Positions 1 to 9,118 of a DNA stretch of 64,000 nt are shown here, in pieces. The notes beneath the pieces were generated by a model that saw only the letters and a list, made by a program, of their open reading frames with translations, ran no database searches and had not been told where the DNA came from. The stretch is taken from positions 162,812-226,811 of the forward strand of contig NZ_BMZO01000004.1 of assembly GCF_014652835.1 (NCBI RefSeq), read 5' to 3'. The position numbers and the translations under genes were made by a program. Numbering within the stretch: position 1 is the first letter of the stretch; each line of letters begins with the position of its first letter. The DNA comes from Limoniibacter endophyticus (GTDB lineage Bacteria > Pseudomonadota > Alphaproteobacteria > Rhizobiales > Rhizobiaceae).

Positions 1-687
1 TGTCGTCTTGCCGCAGGAAATGCGTGCATCGACCGCGACACCCGCCAGCGGTCGATATCGTTCGAGAAAATCCGTACCAAAGGTCAGCGGCACAAGAGCT
101 GCACGTGTTTCCAGGACCGCGAGGCCGAATTTCTCTGCCAATTGATAGCCAAAACCCGTCGCACCCATCTTGGGGATCGACTTGCCTCCTGTGGCGATAA
201 CAAGATTGGCGCAACGCACGCCCATCTCGCGACCTTCGTGCTCCAGAACAAGACGGAACGCGTCTCCCTCATGATCTACGGCGGAGATCCGGGTGGAAAG
301 ACGCAGCTCCACGGCGTTGCGGCGCATCTCCTCAAGGAGCATCTCGACGATCTGCTTAGAGGACCCATCGCAGAACAGCTGTCCGAGCGTCTTCTCGTGA
401 TAAGCGATCTTGTAACGTTCGACGAGCGCGATGAAATCGGCTTGCGTATAGCGCTTGAGAGCGGATTTGCAAAAATGTGGATTGTTGGAGAGGAAATTTC
501 TCGGTGCCGTATTAAGATTGGTGAAATTGCAACGTCCACCGCCAGATATGCGTATCTTCTCGCCAGCCGCCTTGGCGTGATCGATGAGCATGACCCGACC
601 ACCGCGTGAAGCGGCATGTGCTGCGCACATCATTCCGGCAGCGCCTGCACCGAGAATCACGGTGTCGAAGAAAAAACCGTCGGCCAT
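1..687 (-). CDS. NAD(P)/FAD-dependent oxidoreductase, HI0933/YhiN family (3' part missing)
   Basis: The reading frame runs off the left edge, so only the first 229 residues are visible. It opens with an FAD-binding Rossmann motif (VILGAGAAGMMCA, about residues 10-22). This is followed by the family-typical EKIRISGGGRCNFTN stretch (about 44-58) and an ATGGKS dinucleotide-site motif near residue 180. This combination is characteristic of HI0933-like flavoproteins, whose substrate is poorly defined. The ATG at 687 is preceded by a GGCGGAG ribosome-binding sequence. The C-terminal half lies outside the window, so integrity cannot be judged. Family assignment is solid; cellular role is unknown. 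Confidence 0.85.
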   Translation of the reverse strand, partial: MADGFFFDTVILGAGAAGMMCAAHAASRGGRVMLIDHAKAAGEKIRISGGGRCNFTNLNTAPRNFLSNNPHFCKSALKRYTQADFIALVERYKIAYHEKTLGQLFCDGSSKQIVEMLLEEMRRNAVELRLSTRISAVDHEGDAFRLVLEHEGREMGVRCANLVIATGGKSIPKMGATGFGYQLAEKFGLAVLETRAALVPLTFGTDFLERYRPLAGVAVDARISCGKTT

Positions 688-721
688 GTCTGGAAAAGCT
701 CCGCCTAAACGATCGAGGCAG

Positions 722-812
722 TGGCGGAGAGGATGGGATTCGAACCCACGAGACCCTTTTGAGGTCTACTCCCTTAGCAGGGGAGCGCCTTCGACCACTC
801 GGCCACCTCTCC
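722..812 (-). tRNA. tRNA-Ser (anticodon GCU)
   Basis: On the minus strand the acceptor stem GGAGAGG (812-806) pairs with CCTCTCC next to discriminator G at 725. A genomically encoded CCA follows (724-722). The anticodon loop reads CTGCTAA inside a CTCCC/GGGAG stem, giving anticodon GCU for AGC/AGU serine codons. A long variable arm (AGACC/GGTCT) marks it as class II, as expected for serine. The T-arm GGGTTCGAATCCC is intact. Confidence 0.96.
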
Positions 813-1646
813 ACGGCCTCGCAAATAGCGGAGTTCACTTGGCAAACGCAATAGCCAGCTTTGCATTTTCCTGCAGTTTTCAGCGGAATTATTGTTCGGA
901 TGCCCGCAAGGCGCCTCAATCTCATATTGTACCGGCGAGAACCCGAGCAGCTTACACATTATATATATCATCCTGCCGGAGCTTGTTGCGCGCGCTTCAC
1001 GAGCGATACCAGATAAGGCAGGCCTGACATTTTCTTGCCCTATTCCCGTCACCTCGCCACCGCACCGATGGCGACGCCAGTCACGCGGTATCTCTTTAAG
1101 AATCTGGCAGGCGATCAGGGTACAGGACCCATCGCCGCTTTTGCGGATGTGGCCTTCATTGGTAATCCGTGATTGGGAAACTTCGCCCCGTGGATTTGCT
1201 CCCAAGGCTTGTCCTTTTGATGCCTGCCGGACTGACCCCAATCTTAATTCGTTAATTTTTCTTTAATTTTCAGGAATTTAAATCGCGGAAAAGTCGAATC
1301 ATTGCGTGGAGGAAGCTGCTTTACCAGCGAAAAATTCGGCCCCGGGGAGTTGTTTTCATTACTACCTAAGCGTGAACTTCACAACCGTAAGCAATCTATG
1401 GTAAATAATTGATGACCGCGCCCATGAATTTCGTGTCTTTTGCGCAACAGCCCTTTCGGTTCGGTCTGGGTGGAGCCGGAAGAAAGGCAGATCGATGTTG
1501 ATCCCGCAGGATGGATCGTTAAAAGTCTGTGGCGAGAGAGAGGCGCGCTGCGCAGTTTTCTCGTCACAAGTGGGGATGGGGCAGGGAAGCTGTCCTTCAG
1601 CAAAAAAGACCCAAACCCGAATAGAACTTTGACTGGAGGTCAGAAA
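813..1646. other. Long non-coding interval upstream of the porin
   Basis: These 834 bases contain no frame that I can link to a protein family. An AT-rich tract (about 1248-1290, repeated TTAATT/TTTAATTTT) stands out against GC-rich surroundings and may hold porin promoter elements. A further AT-rich patch lies near 1360-1412. A strong ribosome-binding site, GGAGGT at 1635-1640, sits seven bases before the porin ATG. A long 5' untranslated leader is possible, but no riboswitch or sRNA could be identified by eye. Confidence 0.4.
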
Positions 1647-2717
1647 ATGAACATCAAGAGCCTTCTTCTCGGCTCCGCTGCAATGGTTGCAGCAGTCTCT
1701 GGCGCTCGCGCAGCCGACGCAGTCGTCTTCGCTGAGCCGGAACCCATGGAATATGTCCGCGTCTGTGACGTTTACGGCGCTGGCTTCTATTACATCCCGG
1801 GTACCGAAACCTGCCTCAAGATCGGCGGTTACGTTCGTTACCAGATCAACGCTTCGGAACTCGACAACGACGAAGGCTTCGACAAGTACGGTCGTGCGAC
1901 GCTCGGTATCGACGCTCGTTCGGAAACCGAACTCGGCACGCTGCGTTCGTTCATTGAACTGCGCGCTGACTACACGAGCGGTGGCGCCGGCGCTGCTTCG
2001 CTCCGTCAGGCCTTCATCGAACTCGGTGGCTTCAAGGTCGGTGTTGCAACCACCATCAACGATGACGCCCTTTCGGCTGAATTCGACTCCGGTGGCTATG
2101 ACAGCCGCGTCCACATGATGGGCTACACCTGGGACGGTGGTAACGGCTTCACCGCCACCATCAACCTCGAAGAATACGACAACAACTACGACTACACGCC
2201 AAACGTCATCGCTCGTCTGGGCGTTGAACAGGGCTGGGGTGGCGCACGTCTTTACGGTGCATATGACGCAACCGCTGAAGAATGGTTCGCCAAGCTCGTT
2301 GGCTCGGTCAACCTGACCGAACGTCTTGCTCTCGAAGGTATCGCAACCTACGAATCCGGCTCGAGCGTCTACTCCGTCTGGAGCAACCCGTCTGATTCTG
2401 TTGCTGCTGGTAACTTCGGTTACGAATGGTCGGCTGGCGCTCTGCTCAAGTACGCAGCAACCGAAAAGCTGTCGGTCGGCTTCGGTGGCCAGTACTTCGC
2501 CAGCGCACATGACTCGTACTCGAACGACACCGTCGGCACGGTCCTGAACCCATATGCCGGCAACGACGACTGGGCTCTCGGCGCGATCATCGACTACAAG
2601 ATCGTCAAGGACTTCAACACGAAGATCGCGATCAACTACTGGGACGGCGACACCGTCGACCAGCTGGGTGAAGACGGCTACTTCGAAGGCTTTGTTCGCT
2701 TCCAGCGCAACTTCTAA
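1647..2717 (+). CDS. omp2: Omp2-type outer-membrane porin
   Basis: This is a 356-residue general porin that forms water-filled channels in the outer membrane. A signal peptide covers about residues 1-23 (MNIKSLLLGSAAMVAAVSGARA, with cleavage near ARA-AD). The motif YIPGTETCLKIGGYVRY (about 50-66) is the hallmark of rhizobial/Brucella Omp2 porins. Alternating aromatic beta strands follow, and the chain ends in the canonical terminal Phe (FVRFQRNF) needed for outer-membrane assembly. Length is close to Brucella Omp2b. The frame is open upstream to 1440, but the start is set at 1647 by the GGAGGT site and the signal peptide. The gene is monocistronic and is followed by a strong terminator. No second porin copy is visible here. 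Confidence 0.94.
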   Translation: MNIKSLLLGSAAMVAAVSGARAADAVVFAEPEPMEYVRVCDVYGAGFYYIPGTETCLKIGGYVRYQINASELDNDEGFDKYGRATLGIDARSETELGTLRSFIELRADYTSGGAGAASLRQAFIELGGFKVGVATTINDDALSAEFDSGGYDSRVHMMGYTWDGGNGFTATINLEEYDNNYDYTPNVIARLGVEQGWGGARLYGAYDATAEEWFAKLVGSVNLTERLALEGIATYESGSSVYSVWSNPSDSVAAGNFGYEWSAGALLKYAATEKLSVGFGGQYFASAHDSYSNDTVGTVLNPYAGNDDWALGAIIDYKIVKDFNTKIAINYWDGDTVDQLGEDGYFEGFVRFQRNF

Positions 2718-2741
2718 TCTGATCTAGTATCGGATTTAACG

Positions 2742-2774
2742 AACAGCCCGGCTTTTGCCGGGCTGTTTGCTTTT
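2742..2774 (+). terminator. Rho-independent terminator of the porin gene
   Basis: A perfect 11-bp stem (AACAGCCCGGC, 2742-2752, pairing with 2757-2767) with a TTTT loop is followed by a T-rich tail ending at 2774. It lies 25 bases after the porin stop. Confidence 0.92.
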
Positions 2775-2887
2775 GAAGCGCTGCACATGACTTTTCCGTT
2801 TTGCCATCGGTTGCCAGCAGCCCTTCCCCCGGATAACAATTTGAAATCTGCTTTTGCTGGCCAGAAGCGTTCTTATCCGGATATCCA

Positions 2888-3997
2888 ATGAGCAGTTTTC
2901 CTCCCTTTACCCGTCTTGCCGCCTCCCTTCCCGATCATGTGCCCTTCGTTGGACCGGAGGCAATCGAACGTGAGCGGGGCACATCATTTGCTGCCCGCAT
3001 CGGCGCAAACGAAAGCGGTTTCGGCCCATCGCCGCGTGTAATCGAGGCGATGCAGGCCTCGGCCGGGGATATGTGGAAATATTGCGATCCGGAGAATTAC
3101 GATCTTCGCTCCGCTATCGCCGACCAACTGGGCCTCGATGTGGAGATGGTCGTGGTCGGTGAAGGCGTGGACGGGCTGCTCAATCTAGCTGTGCGGATGT
3201 TTGCCGAACCCGGCGAGGCAGTGGTGACGTCGCTTGGCGCCTACCCGACCTTCAATTTTCACGTTACGGGTTTCGGAGCAAAGCTCGTGACCGTACCTTA
3301 TCGCGACTACCGCGAAGATCTGGTCGCGCTGGCCGAAGCAGCAAACGCGAACAACGCGCGTATCGTCTATCTTGCCAATCCCGACAATCCCATGGGAACC
3401 TGGTGTGAGGCCGATGCCGTCGAGAAATTCCTGGCCGAAATTAATCCGCACACCTTGGTCATTCTCGACGAGGCCTATTGCGAGCTTGCTCCGGCCTCTG
3501 CCATTCCAGCCATAGCACCGCTGCGCCCCAACATTATCCGTATGAGAAGCTTTTCAAAGGCTTACGGTCTTGCCGGCATTCGATGCGGTTATGCATTCGG
3601 CCCGGCAGAGCTGATCCGCCCCTTTGAGCGGGTCCGCACGCATTATGGCGTCAACCGTATGGCGCAAGTTGCCGCACTGGCGGCATTTGCCGATCAGGCT
3701 TATCTTTCAGAAGTCGTCGGACTGGTTGCTGCGGGGCGCGAACGCATCACGCAAATCGCTGAAGAGAACGGCCTGAAGGCCCTGCCCTCGGCTACCAATT
3801 TCGTTGCCGTCGATTGCGGCGCCGATGGCGTTTTCGCACAGAAGGTGCTCGACAATCTTATTGCGCAGGGCATCTTCGTACGTAAGCCGGTCGCTCGGGG
3901 CCTCGATAAATTCATCCGCGTTTCCGTCGGCCTCGATCATGAACTCGACCTTCTGGCCGAGGCACTGCCCAAGGCATTGGCTACAGCACGCATATGA
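2888..3997 (+). CDS. Class I/II PLP-dependent aminotransferase, HisC-like
   Basis: This 369-residue fold-type I aminotransferase belongs to the histidinol-phosphate aminotransferase (COG0079) group. Visible features are the substrate-loop motif YLANPDNPMGTW, the cofactor aspartate in VILDEAYCE, and the Schiff-base lysine in SFSKAYGLAGIR (Lys224). A C-terminal arginine in the KFIRVSVG region would bind the substrate carboxylate. Genuine HisC, aromatic and threonine-phosphate-type enzymes all share this pattern, and no his or cob genes are adjacent, so the substrate is left open. It stands alone between the porin and a convergent aminotransferase, with its own terminator immediately downstream. 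The ribosome-binding site is weak (GGATATCC). Confidence 0.88.
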   Translation: MSSFPPFTRLAASLPDHVPFVGPEAIERERGTSFAARIGANESGFGPSPRVIEAMQASAGDMWKYCDPENYDLRSAIADQLGLDVEMVVVGEGVDGLLNLAVRMFAEPGEAVVTSLGAYPTFNFHVTGFGAKLVTVPYRDYREDLVALAEAANANNARIVYLANPDNPMGTWCEADAVEKFLAEINPHTLVILDEAYCELAPASAIPAIAPLRPNIIRMRSFSKAYGLAGIRCGYAFGPAELIRPFERVRTHYGVNRMAQVAALAAFADQAYLSEVVGLVAAGRERITQIAEENGLKALPSATNFVAVDCGADGVFAQKVLDNLIAQGIFVRKPVARGLDKFIRVSVGLDHELDLLAEALPKALATARI

Positions 3998-4000
3998 TGG

Positions 4001-4029
4001 AAATGGGCGCGAAAGCCGCGCCCATTTTT
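4001..4029 (+). terminator. Terminator between the convergent aminotransferase genes
   Basis: An 11-bp stem AAATGGGCGCG (4001-4011) pairs with CGCGCCCATTT (4017-4027) around a five-base loop and is followed by T residues. It sits between two convergent stops (3997 and 4031) and may work in both directions, although the T-run is better on the plus strand. Confidence 0.88.
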
Positions 4030-4030
4030 G

Positions 4031-5212
4031 CTAGAGAACCGAAACGATGGCTTTCGCCAGCACGTCGAGGCGTCCCTCCGGTAGTCCAGCCACGTTGAAG
4101 CGACTGTCACCGACAATATAGATGCCATGTTCTTCGCGCAGGCGCTCGACCTGCGCTTTTTCCAGGCCCAGCCGAGAGAACATGCCGCGATGTTCGGCAA
4201 TGAAATCAAAACGGTCCGAGTTTGATTGCTTGCGCAATTCATCGGCAAGACCGGTGCGCAGGCGCAGCATGCGCTGGCGCGTCTCGTCAAGCTCCTCGCG
4301 CCAGATCCTGCTAAGGTCGGCATCAGTCAGAATGATGCCCACCACTGCCGCACCATGATCCGGTGGCATGGAATAAAGCACGCGGGCAACAGCGCCCATC
4401 TGCGTAAAAGCAATAGTCGCGGCCGCTTCATCGCGCGCCATGATGATGGCTGCGCCGACGCGATCGCGATAGACACCGAAATTCTTCGAGCACGAAGCGG
4501 CAACGCAAAGTTCCGGCACCTTACCGGCGACGATACGCAGACCCGCTGCATCCTCTTCCAGCCCGTCGCCGAACCCCTGATAGGCGAGATCTATGAAAGG
4601 AAAGAGATTTTTCTCGACCAACAGATCGGCAAGAGCCGTCCACTGCGCGATCGTCAGGTTGGCGCCGGTCGGATTGTGGCAGCAGCCGTGCAGCAACACG
4701 ATATCGCCCGCATTCGCACTCATGAGTGCCTCGATCATGGCCTCGAAACGAACGCTGCCTGTCGTTGCATCGAAGTAAGGATAGGCCTGTGTCTTCAGCT
4801 GTGCGCTTTGCAGAATCGGAATGTGGTTCGGCCACGTCGGATCGGAATGCCAGACGGTTGCGCCGGGCTTAGCGCGGTTGAGAAGATCAGCAAGAAGTCG
4901 CAGCGCACCGGAACCACCGGGCGTCTGAACGGCACGCAGGCGTGCCTTATCCGCATTTGGGCCGAAAACCAGATCTATCATCGCTGCGTTGAAAGCAACA
5001 TCGCCGGCGAGACCCAGATAAGTTTTCGTGTCCTGGTGCGCCGCCAAGCGCTTTTCGGCCTCGCGCACCGCACGCATGACGGGCGTTTTGCCCGTCTCAT
5101 CCTTGTAAACACCTACGCCAAGATCGATCTTGTCGGTACGTGGATCGGCGCGGTAGCTCGCCATCAGCGAAAGAATCGCATCCGGTGCCGGCATAACGAG
5201 ATTTTCAAACAT
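4031..5212 (-). CDS. tyrB: Aromatic/aspartate aminotransferase (subfamily I-alpha)
   Basis: This 393-residue PLP enzyme transfers amino groups between aromatic amino acids or aspartate and 2-oxoglutarate. The N-terminus (MFENL..DAILSLM..YRAD) and the LGVGVYKDETGKTPV motif match E. coli AspC/TyrB. HGCCHNPTGAN forms the cofactor/substrate loop, and the Schiff-base lysine is in SCSKNFGVYRDR (around residue 250). The start at 5212 is preceded by AGGAAAG; the upstream frame extension has no family similarity. It diverges from the TetR regulator gene across about 145 bases that include a palindromic operator candidate. Whether aspartate or aromatic substrates are preferred cannot be told from sequence. 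Confidence 0.9.
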   Translation of the reverse strand: MFENLVMPAPDAILSLMASYRADPRTDKIDLGVGVYKDETGKTPVMRAVREAEKRLAAHQDTKTYLGLAGDVAFNAAMIDLVFGPNADKARLRAVQTPGGSGALRLLADLLNRAKPGATVWHSDPTWPNHIPILQSAQLKTQAYPYFDATTGSVRFEAMIEALMSANAGDIVLLHGCCHNPTGANLTIAQWTALADLLVEKNLFPFIDLAYQGFGDGLEEDAAGLRIVAGKVPELCVAASCSKNFGVYRDRVGAAIIMARDEAAATIAFTQMGAVARVLYSMPPDHGAAVVGIILTDADLSRIWREELDETRQRMLRLRTGLADELRKQSNSDRFDFIAEHRGMFSRLGLEKAQVERLREEHGIYIVGDSRFNVAGLPEGRLDVLAKAIVSVL

Positions 5213-5314
5213 TCTTTCCTCACTGCGCAGCTGTTTCACGCGCCGCGCGGAGAAATAGCGCCAAATCTCTTTGCCAGCCACCCCAAAATTCTGGACCAGC
5301 CAACTTGCAGCCCT

Positions 5315-5338
5315 AAAGAAATGAACGTACGTTTCTTT
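5315..5338. promoter_or_regulatory. Candidate operator of the adjacent TetR regulator
   Basis: Two overlapping inverted repeats lie here. One is the perfect 10-bp palindrome AACGTACGTT at 5324-5333. The other is an outer pair AAAGAAA (5315-5321) / TTTCTTT (5332-5338). They sit in the divergent promoter region, just upstream of the preferred start of the TetR gene (5357). Position and symmetry fit autoregulation by a TetR dimer. Binding is inference. Confidence 0.5.
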
Positions 5339-5356
5339 ATGGGAGAAATACGCAGC

Positions 5357-5995
5357 ATGACGCGAACCACGGGATCGGATGGAGAGAGGACACGCGCCGC
5401 TTTGAACGAAGCGGCGCTGAAACTGATCGCGCGCCATGGCTACGAAGCAGTCTCGATGCGCCAGCTTGCCGCGGAGATCGGCCTTCAACAAGCGGCACTA
5501 TATCGGTACATTCCGTCGAAGCAGGACATGCTTTTCGCGCTTTTACACGAGCACATGGTAGCTCTTCTGGCCTCCTGCCAGGAACAGGTTGAGGCCTCGC
5601 CTCCCCGCAGGCTGTATTCCTTCATCAACCACCACGTCCGCTTCCATCTCGCGCGTCGGGATGCCACTCATGTCTCCAACATGGAACTTCGGTCCCTCGA
5701 CGCCGACAAACGCGTGGTGATCCTCGACCTGCGTACACGCTACGAAGAGAAGCTTCGAGCAATCCTGCGCGATGGTGTTTCAAGCGGTGCGTTTGATCTG
5801 GGGGGACTTGACGGAGAGGTCGAACTGACGGCCCGCGCCATCATTCAGATGCTCACCGGCGTTGTCGTCTGGTTCCGGGAGACCGACCGCCTCCCCGTCG
5901 AAGCTGTGTCACGCATCTATAGCAACATGGCCCTGCGTATTGTGGGGGCGAAAACCGCAATCCGGGAGGAAACAGCATGTATCGCAACGGCATGA
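5357..5995 (+). CDS. TetR/AcrR-family regulator of the isovalerate/leucine module
   Basis: This 212-residue regulator has an N-terminal TetR helix-turn-helix (about residues 10-60; [20 protein letters not shown] is the core, PSKQDML follows) and an all-helical ligand domain. The upstream ATGs at 5321 and 5339 lie in or at the edge of the inverted repeat, so the ATG at 5357, preceded by GGAGA, is preferred. Its 3' end overlaps the isovaleryl-CoA dehydrogenase start by 19 bases, so the two are co-translated. The location suggests it senses an acyl-CoA and represses this operon; that is inference from context, as TetR-type regulators of leucine degradation are known in proteobacteria. Confidence 0.87.
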   Translation: MTRTTGSDGERTRAALNEAALKLIARHGYEAVSMRQLAAEIGLQQAALYRYIPSKQDMLFALLHEHMVALLASCQEQVEASPPRRLYSFINHHVRFHLARRDATHVSNMELRSLDADKRVVILDLRTRYEEKLRAILRDGVSSGAFDLGGLDGEVELTARAIIQMLTGVVVWFRETDRLPVEAVSRIYSNMALRIVGAKTAIREETACIATA

Positions 5996-7140
5996 ATTTC
6001 GGTCTGGGAGAAGAGATCGAAGCATTGCGCGACATGGTTCAGCGCTTTGCGTCTGAAAAGATCGCGCCTCTGGCTACCGAAATCGATAACAGCAATGAAT
6101 TCCCGGCCCATCTCTGGCAGGAAATGGGCGCACTCGGCTTGCTCGGCATAACAGCCAGCGAAGAATTCGGCGGCAGCGGCATGGGCTATCTTGCCCATTG
6201 TGTGGTCATGGAGGAAATCAGCCGCGCCTCGGCCTCTGTCGGCCTTTCCTACGGCGCGCACTCCAATCTCTGCGTCAACCAGATCAATCGCTGGGGTACG
6301 CAGGCGCAGAAGGAAAAATATCTTCCGAAATTGTGTTCAGGTGAGCATGTAGGCGCCCTTGCCATGTCGGAAAGCGGGTCCGGATCGGACGTCGTATCCA
6401 TGCGTCTTCGGGCTGAACGCCGCAATGACCGCTATGTGCTCAACGGCACGAAAATGTGGATCACCAACGGGCCTGACGCCGATACGCTCGTCGTCTATGC
6501 CAAGACCGATCCGGAGCGGAAATCGCGCGGCATCACTGCTTTCCTCATTGAGAAACCGATGAAGGGATTTTCTGTGGCGCAGAAGCTCGACAAGCTCGGC
6601 ATGCGAGGCTCCAACACAGGCGAACTCGTTTTCGACGACGTGGAGGTGCCGTTTGAAAACGTGCTGCACATAGACGGTTCTGGCGTCGAAGTGCTCATGT
6701 CGGGGTTGGATTACGAACGTGTCGTGCTTGCCGGCGGTCCGGTCGGCATCATGGCAGCCTGCCTGGACGTCGCTGCTCCTTACGTACGCGAGCGCAAGCA
6801 GTTCGGCCAGGCGATCGGGGAATTCCAGCTCGTGCAGGGCAAGCTTGCCGATATGTACACGATTACCAACGCCGCTCGAGCCTATGTCTACGCCGTCGCC
6901 AGCGCGTGTGATCGCGGCGAGACGACACGCAAGGATTCTGCTGGCTGCATCCTCTACGCTGCGGAACAGGCAACGCGGCTCGCCCTCGATGCCATTCAGC
7001 TTCTCGGCGGCAATGGCTATATCAACGAGTACCCTGCGGGCCGCCTGCTGCGCGATGCGAAGCTTTACGAAATTGGCGCAGGCACCAGCGAAATCCGCCG
7101 CTGGCTGATCGGACGCGAGATAATGGGCGAACGCGATTGA
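5977..7140 (+). CDS. ivd: Isovaleryl-CoA dehydrogenase
   Basis: This 387-residue acyl-CoA dehydrogenase oxidises isovaleryl-CoA to 3-methylcrotonyl-CoA in leucine degradation, passing electrons to ETF. The helix-G motif [11 protein letters not shown] carries the catalytic glutamate (Glu247), and its position is what separates isovaleryl-CoA dehydrogenases from short- and medium-chain enzymes. [21 protein letters not shown] and the C-terminal [25 protein letters not shown] stretch are all intact. The ATG at 5977 has GGAGG seven bases upstream, inside the end of the TetR gene, indicating coupling. Methylcrotonyl-CoA carboxylase genes follow on the same strand. Confidence 0.95.
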   Translation: MYRNGMNFGLGEEIEALRDMVQRFASEKIAPLATEIDNSNEFPAHLWQEMGALGLLGITASEEFGGSGMGYLAHCVVMEEISRASASVGLSYGAHSNLCVNQINRWGTQAQKEKYLPKLCSGEHVGALAMSESGSGSDVVSMRLRAERRNDRYVLNGTKMWITNGPDADTLVVYAKTDPERKSRGITAFLIEKPMKGFSVAQKLDKLGMRGSNTGELVFDDVEVPFENVLHIDGSGVEVLMSGLDYERVVLAGGPVGIMAACLDVAAPYVRERKQFGQAIGEFQLVQGKLADMYTITNAARAYVYAVASACDRGETTRKDSAGCILYAAEQATRLALDAIQLLGGNGYINEYPAGRLLRDAKLYEIGAGTSEIRRWLIGREIMGERD

Positions 7141-7282
7141 TGCGCCCGCACCCTCGTCTTCATCAATACTTTAGCGATCCGGGCACGCGCAACCGGGTCG
7201 CCGCCGCGGTCCCGACGGAAAGCCGGTTAATCGTCGGCAACGTTGTAAAACGGTTTCACCTATTATCATGGATGATTATGCA

Positions 7283-8887
7283 ATGCCGGTAATCCAGTCG
7301 CAGATTTCCTCGTCCTCAGATCAATTCCGGACCAATGCTGCTGCCATACGCGCGCTGGTTGTCCAATTGCGCAAACAGGCTGACATAATCGCCTCGGGCG
7401 GGTCACAGGAAGCGCGTGAACGACACACATCGCGCGGCAAACTCTTGCCCCGCGAGCGTCTGGCACGACTGCTCGACGTCGGTTCACCATTCCTGGAGAT
7501 CGGGCAATTCGCGGCACATGGATTGTATGGCGGAGAAATTGCAAGCGCCGGGTTGATTGCCGGCATCGGGCGCGTCGAGGGTACGGAAGTGATGATCCTG
7601 GTCAACGACGCTACGGTCAAAGGCGGCACTTACTATCCGATGACGGTCAAGAAGCATTTGCGGGCGCAGGAAATCGCCATGCAAAATCGCCTTCCGTGCC
7701 TCTATCTGGTGGATTCGGGCGGCGCCAATCTGCCTAATCAGGATGAAGTCTTTCCTGACCGCGAACATTTCGGCCGCATCTTCTATAATCAAGCGAATAT
7801 GTCAGCGGCAGGCATTCCGCAGATCGCCGTGGTCATGGGTTCCTGTACGGCGGGGGGCGCATATGTTCCCGCCATGTCGGACGAAACCATCATGGTGCGC
7901 AACCAGGCCACTATCTTTCTGGGCGGTCCACCGCTCGTCAAAGCCGCGACAGGTGAAGATGTGACAGCCGAGGCGCTTGGCGGCGCCGACCTGCACACGC
8001 GTGAATCCGGCGTCGCCGATCATTATGCTCGCGACGATGCGCATGCGCTGGAGATCGCGCGCAACATCGTCAGGAATCTCAATCGCAGGAAGCCCGCCCT
8101 CGCCTTCTCCCCTGCCTCGGCCCCTCTCTATCCGCCAGATGAGATTTATGGCGTTGTCCCGCCGGACTTGCGCACACCCTATGACGTGCGCGAGATTATT
8201 GCTCGACTGGTGGACGGCTCGGAGTTTGATGAGTTCAAAGCCAATTATGGCACGACTCTGATCACCGGGTTTGCGCGCCTCTATGGGATGACCGTCGGCA
8301 TCATCGCCAATAATGGCGTGCTTTTCTCACAAAGCGCACAAAAGGGCGCGCATTTCATAGAATTGTGCTGCCAACGCCAAATCCCTTTGATCTTCCTGCA
8401 GAATATCACCGGCTTCATGGTGGGGCAGAAATACGAGGCTGGCGGCATCGCCAAGGATGGCGCCAAGCTGGTTACCGCTGTCGCCACTGCCCGCGTTCCA
8501 AAGTTCACCGTCATCATTGGCGGCTCTTTCGGGGCGGGTAATTACGGCATGTGCGGTCGCGCCTATTCGCCACGTTTCCTCTGGATGTGGCCCAATGCCC
8601 GCATATCGGTAATGGGTGGGGAGCAGGCCGCGACAGTGCTTGCGCTGGTCAAACGCGAAGGCATCGAGCGGCGTGGCGGCACGTGGAGCGCCGAGGAGGA
8701 ACAAGCATTCCGCACACCTATCCTCGAAAAATACGAGCGCGAGGGTCATCCCCTCTATTCGTCGGCACGGCTTTGGGATGACGGCATCATCGATCCGGCA
8801 AAAACACGCGAGGTTTTGGGGCTATCGCTCTCTGCCAGCCTCAATGCGCCGATCGAGGATACGAAATTCGGCCTGTTCAGGATGTGA
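7283..8887 (+). CDS. mccB: Methylcrotonyl-CoA carboxylase, carboxyltransferase (beta) subunit
   Basis: This 534-residue carboxyltransferase moves CO2 from carboxybiotin to 3-methylcrotonyl-CoA. Visible family features are the N-terminal [19 protein letters not shown] region, the crotonase-like oxyanion segments [16 protein letters not shown] and [16 protein letters not shown], and [21 protein letters not shown], which is typical of the MCC beta subunit and not the propionyl-CoA enzyme. An ATG at 7268 is also possible; 7283 is preferred because GGATGA lies seven bases before it and it begins MPVIQSQ. It lies 142 bases after ivd and 231 bases before the biotin subunit. Confidence 0.95.
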   Translation: MPVIQSQISSSSDQFRTNAAAIRALVVQLRKQADIIASGGSQEARERHTSRGKLLPRERLARLLDVGSPFLEIGQFAAHGLYGGEIASAGLIAGIGRVEGTEVMILVNDATVKGGTYYPMTVKKHLRAQEIAMQNRLPCLYLVDSGGANLPNQDEVFPDREHFGRIFYNQANMSAAGIPQIAVVMGSCTAGGAYVPAMSDETIMVRNQATIFLGGPPLVKAATGEDVTAEALGGADLHTRESGVADHYARDDAHALEIARNIVRNLNRRKPALAFSPASAPLYPPDEIYGVVPPDLRTPYDVREIIARLVDGSEFDEFKANYGTTLITGFARLYGMTVGIIANNGVLFSQSAQKGAHFIELCCQRQIPLIFLQNITGFMVGQKYEAGGIAKDGAKLVTAVATARVPKFTVIIGGSFGAGNYGMCGRAYSPRFLWMWPNARISVMGGEQAATVLALVKREGIERRGGTWSAEEEQAFRTPILEKYEREGHPLYSSARLWDDGIIDPAKTREVLGLSLSASLNAPIEDTKFGLFRM

Positions 8888-9118
8888 TGGTATTTTTGGC
8901 GACATACGGCCCGACATGGGAAAGGGAGGGCCCGAACGCTTCGGCTGGGAATTCCTCAAACTTGTTGCAGGCTTTGCACGAAACGGTCGCCCGTCTGCGA
9001 GCGCTTCAAACCCTGGCAAACGCACCAGCTCATCTCGATATCAATAGGGGCGCTGCCGCGATCGGGCAATCCGCACGGTACCTCGAAAATAAAACCCGGC
9101 ATAAAGGGACATCCGAAA

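Noticed and set aside
774..1241. 155-codon minus-strand frame upstream of the porin
   Set aside because: It overlaps the tRNA-Ser gene and shows no recognisable domain or ribosome-binding site.
1440..1646. Upstream extension of the porin frame
   Set aside because: The extension has no signal peptide or ribosome-binding site; GGAGGT before 1647 and the signal sequence fix the start.
4226..5356. Long plus-strand frame continuous with the TetR gene
   Set aside because: It is antisense to the aminotransferase gene at 4031-5212 and has no family resemblance; only the part from 5357 is TetR-like.
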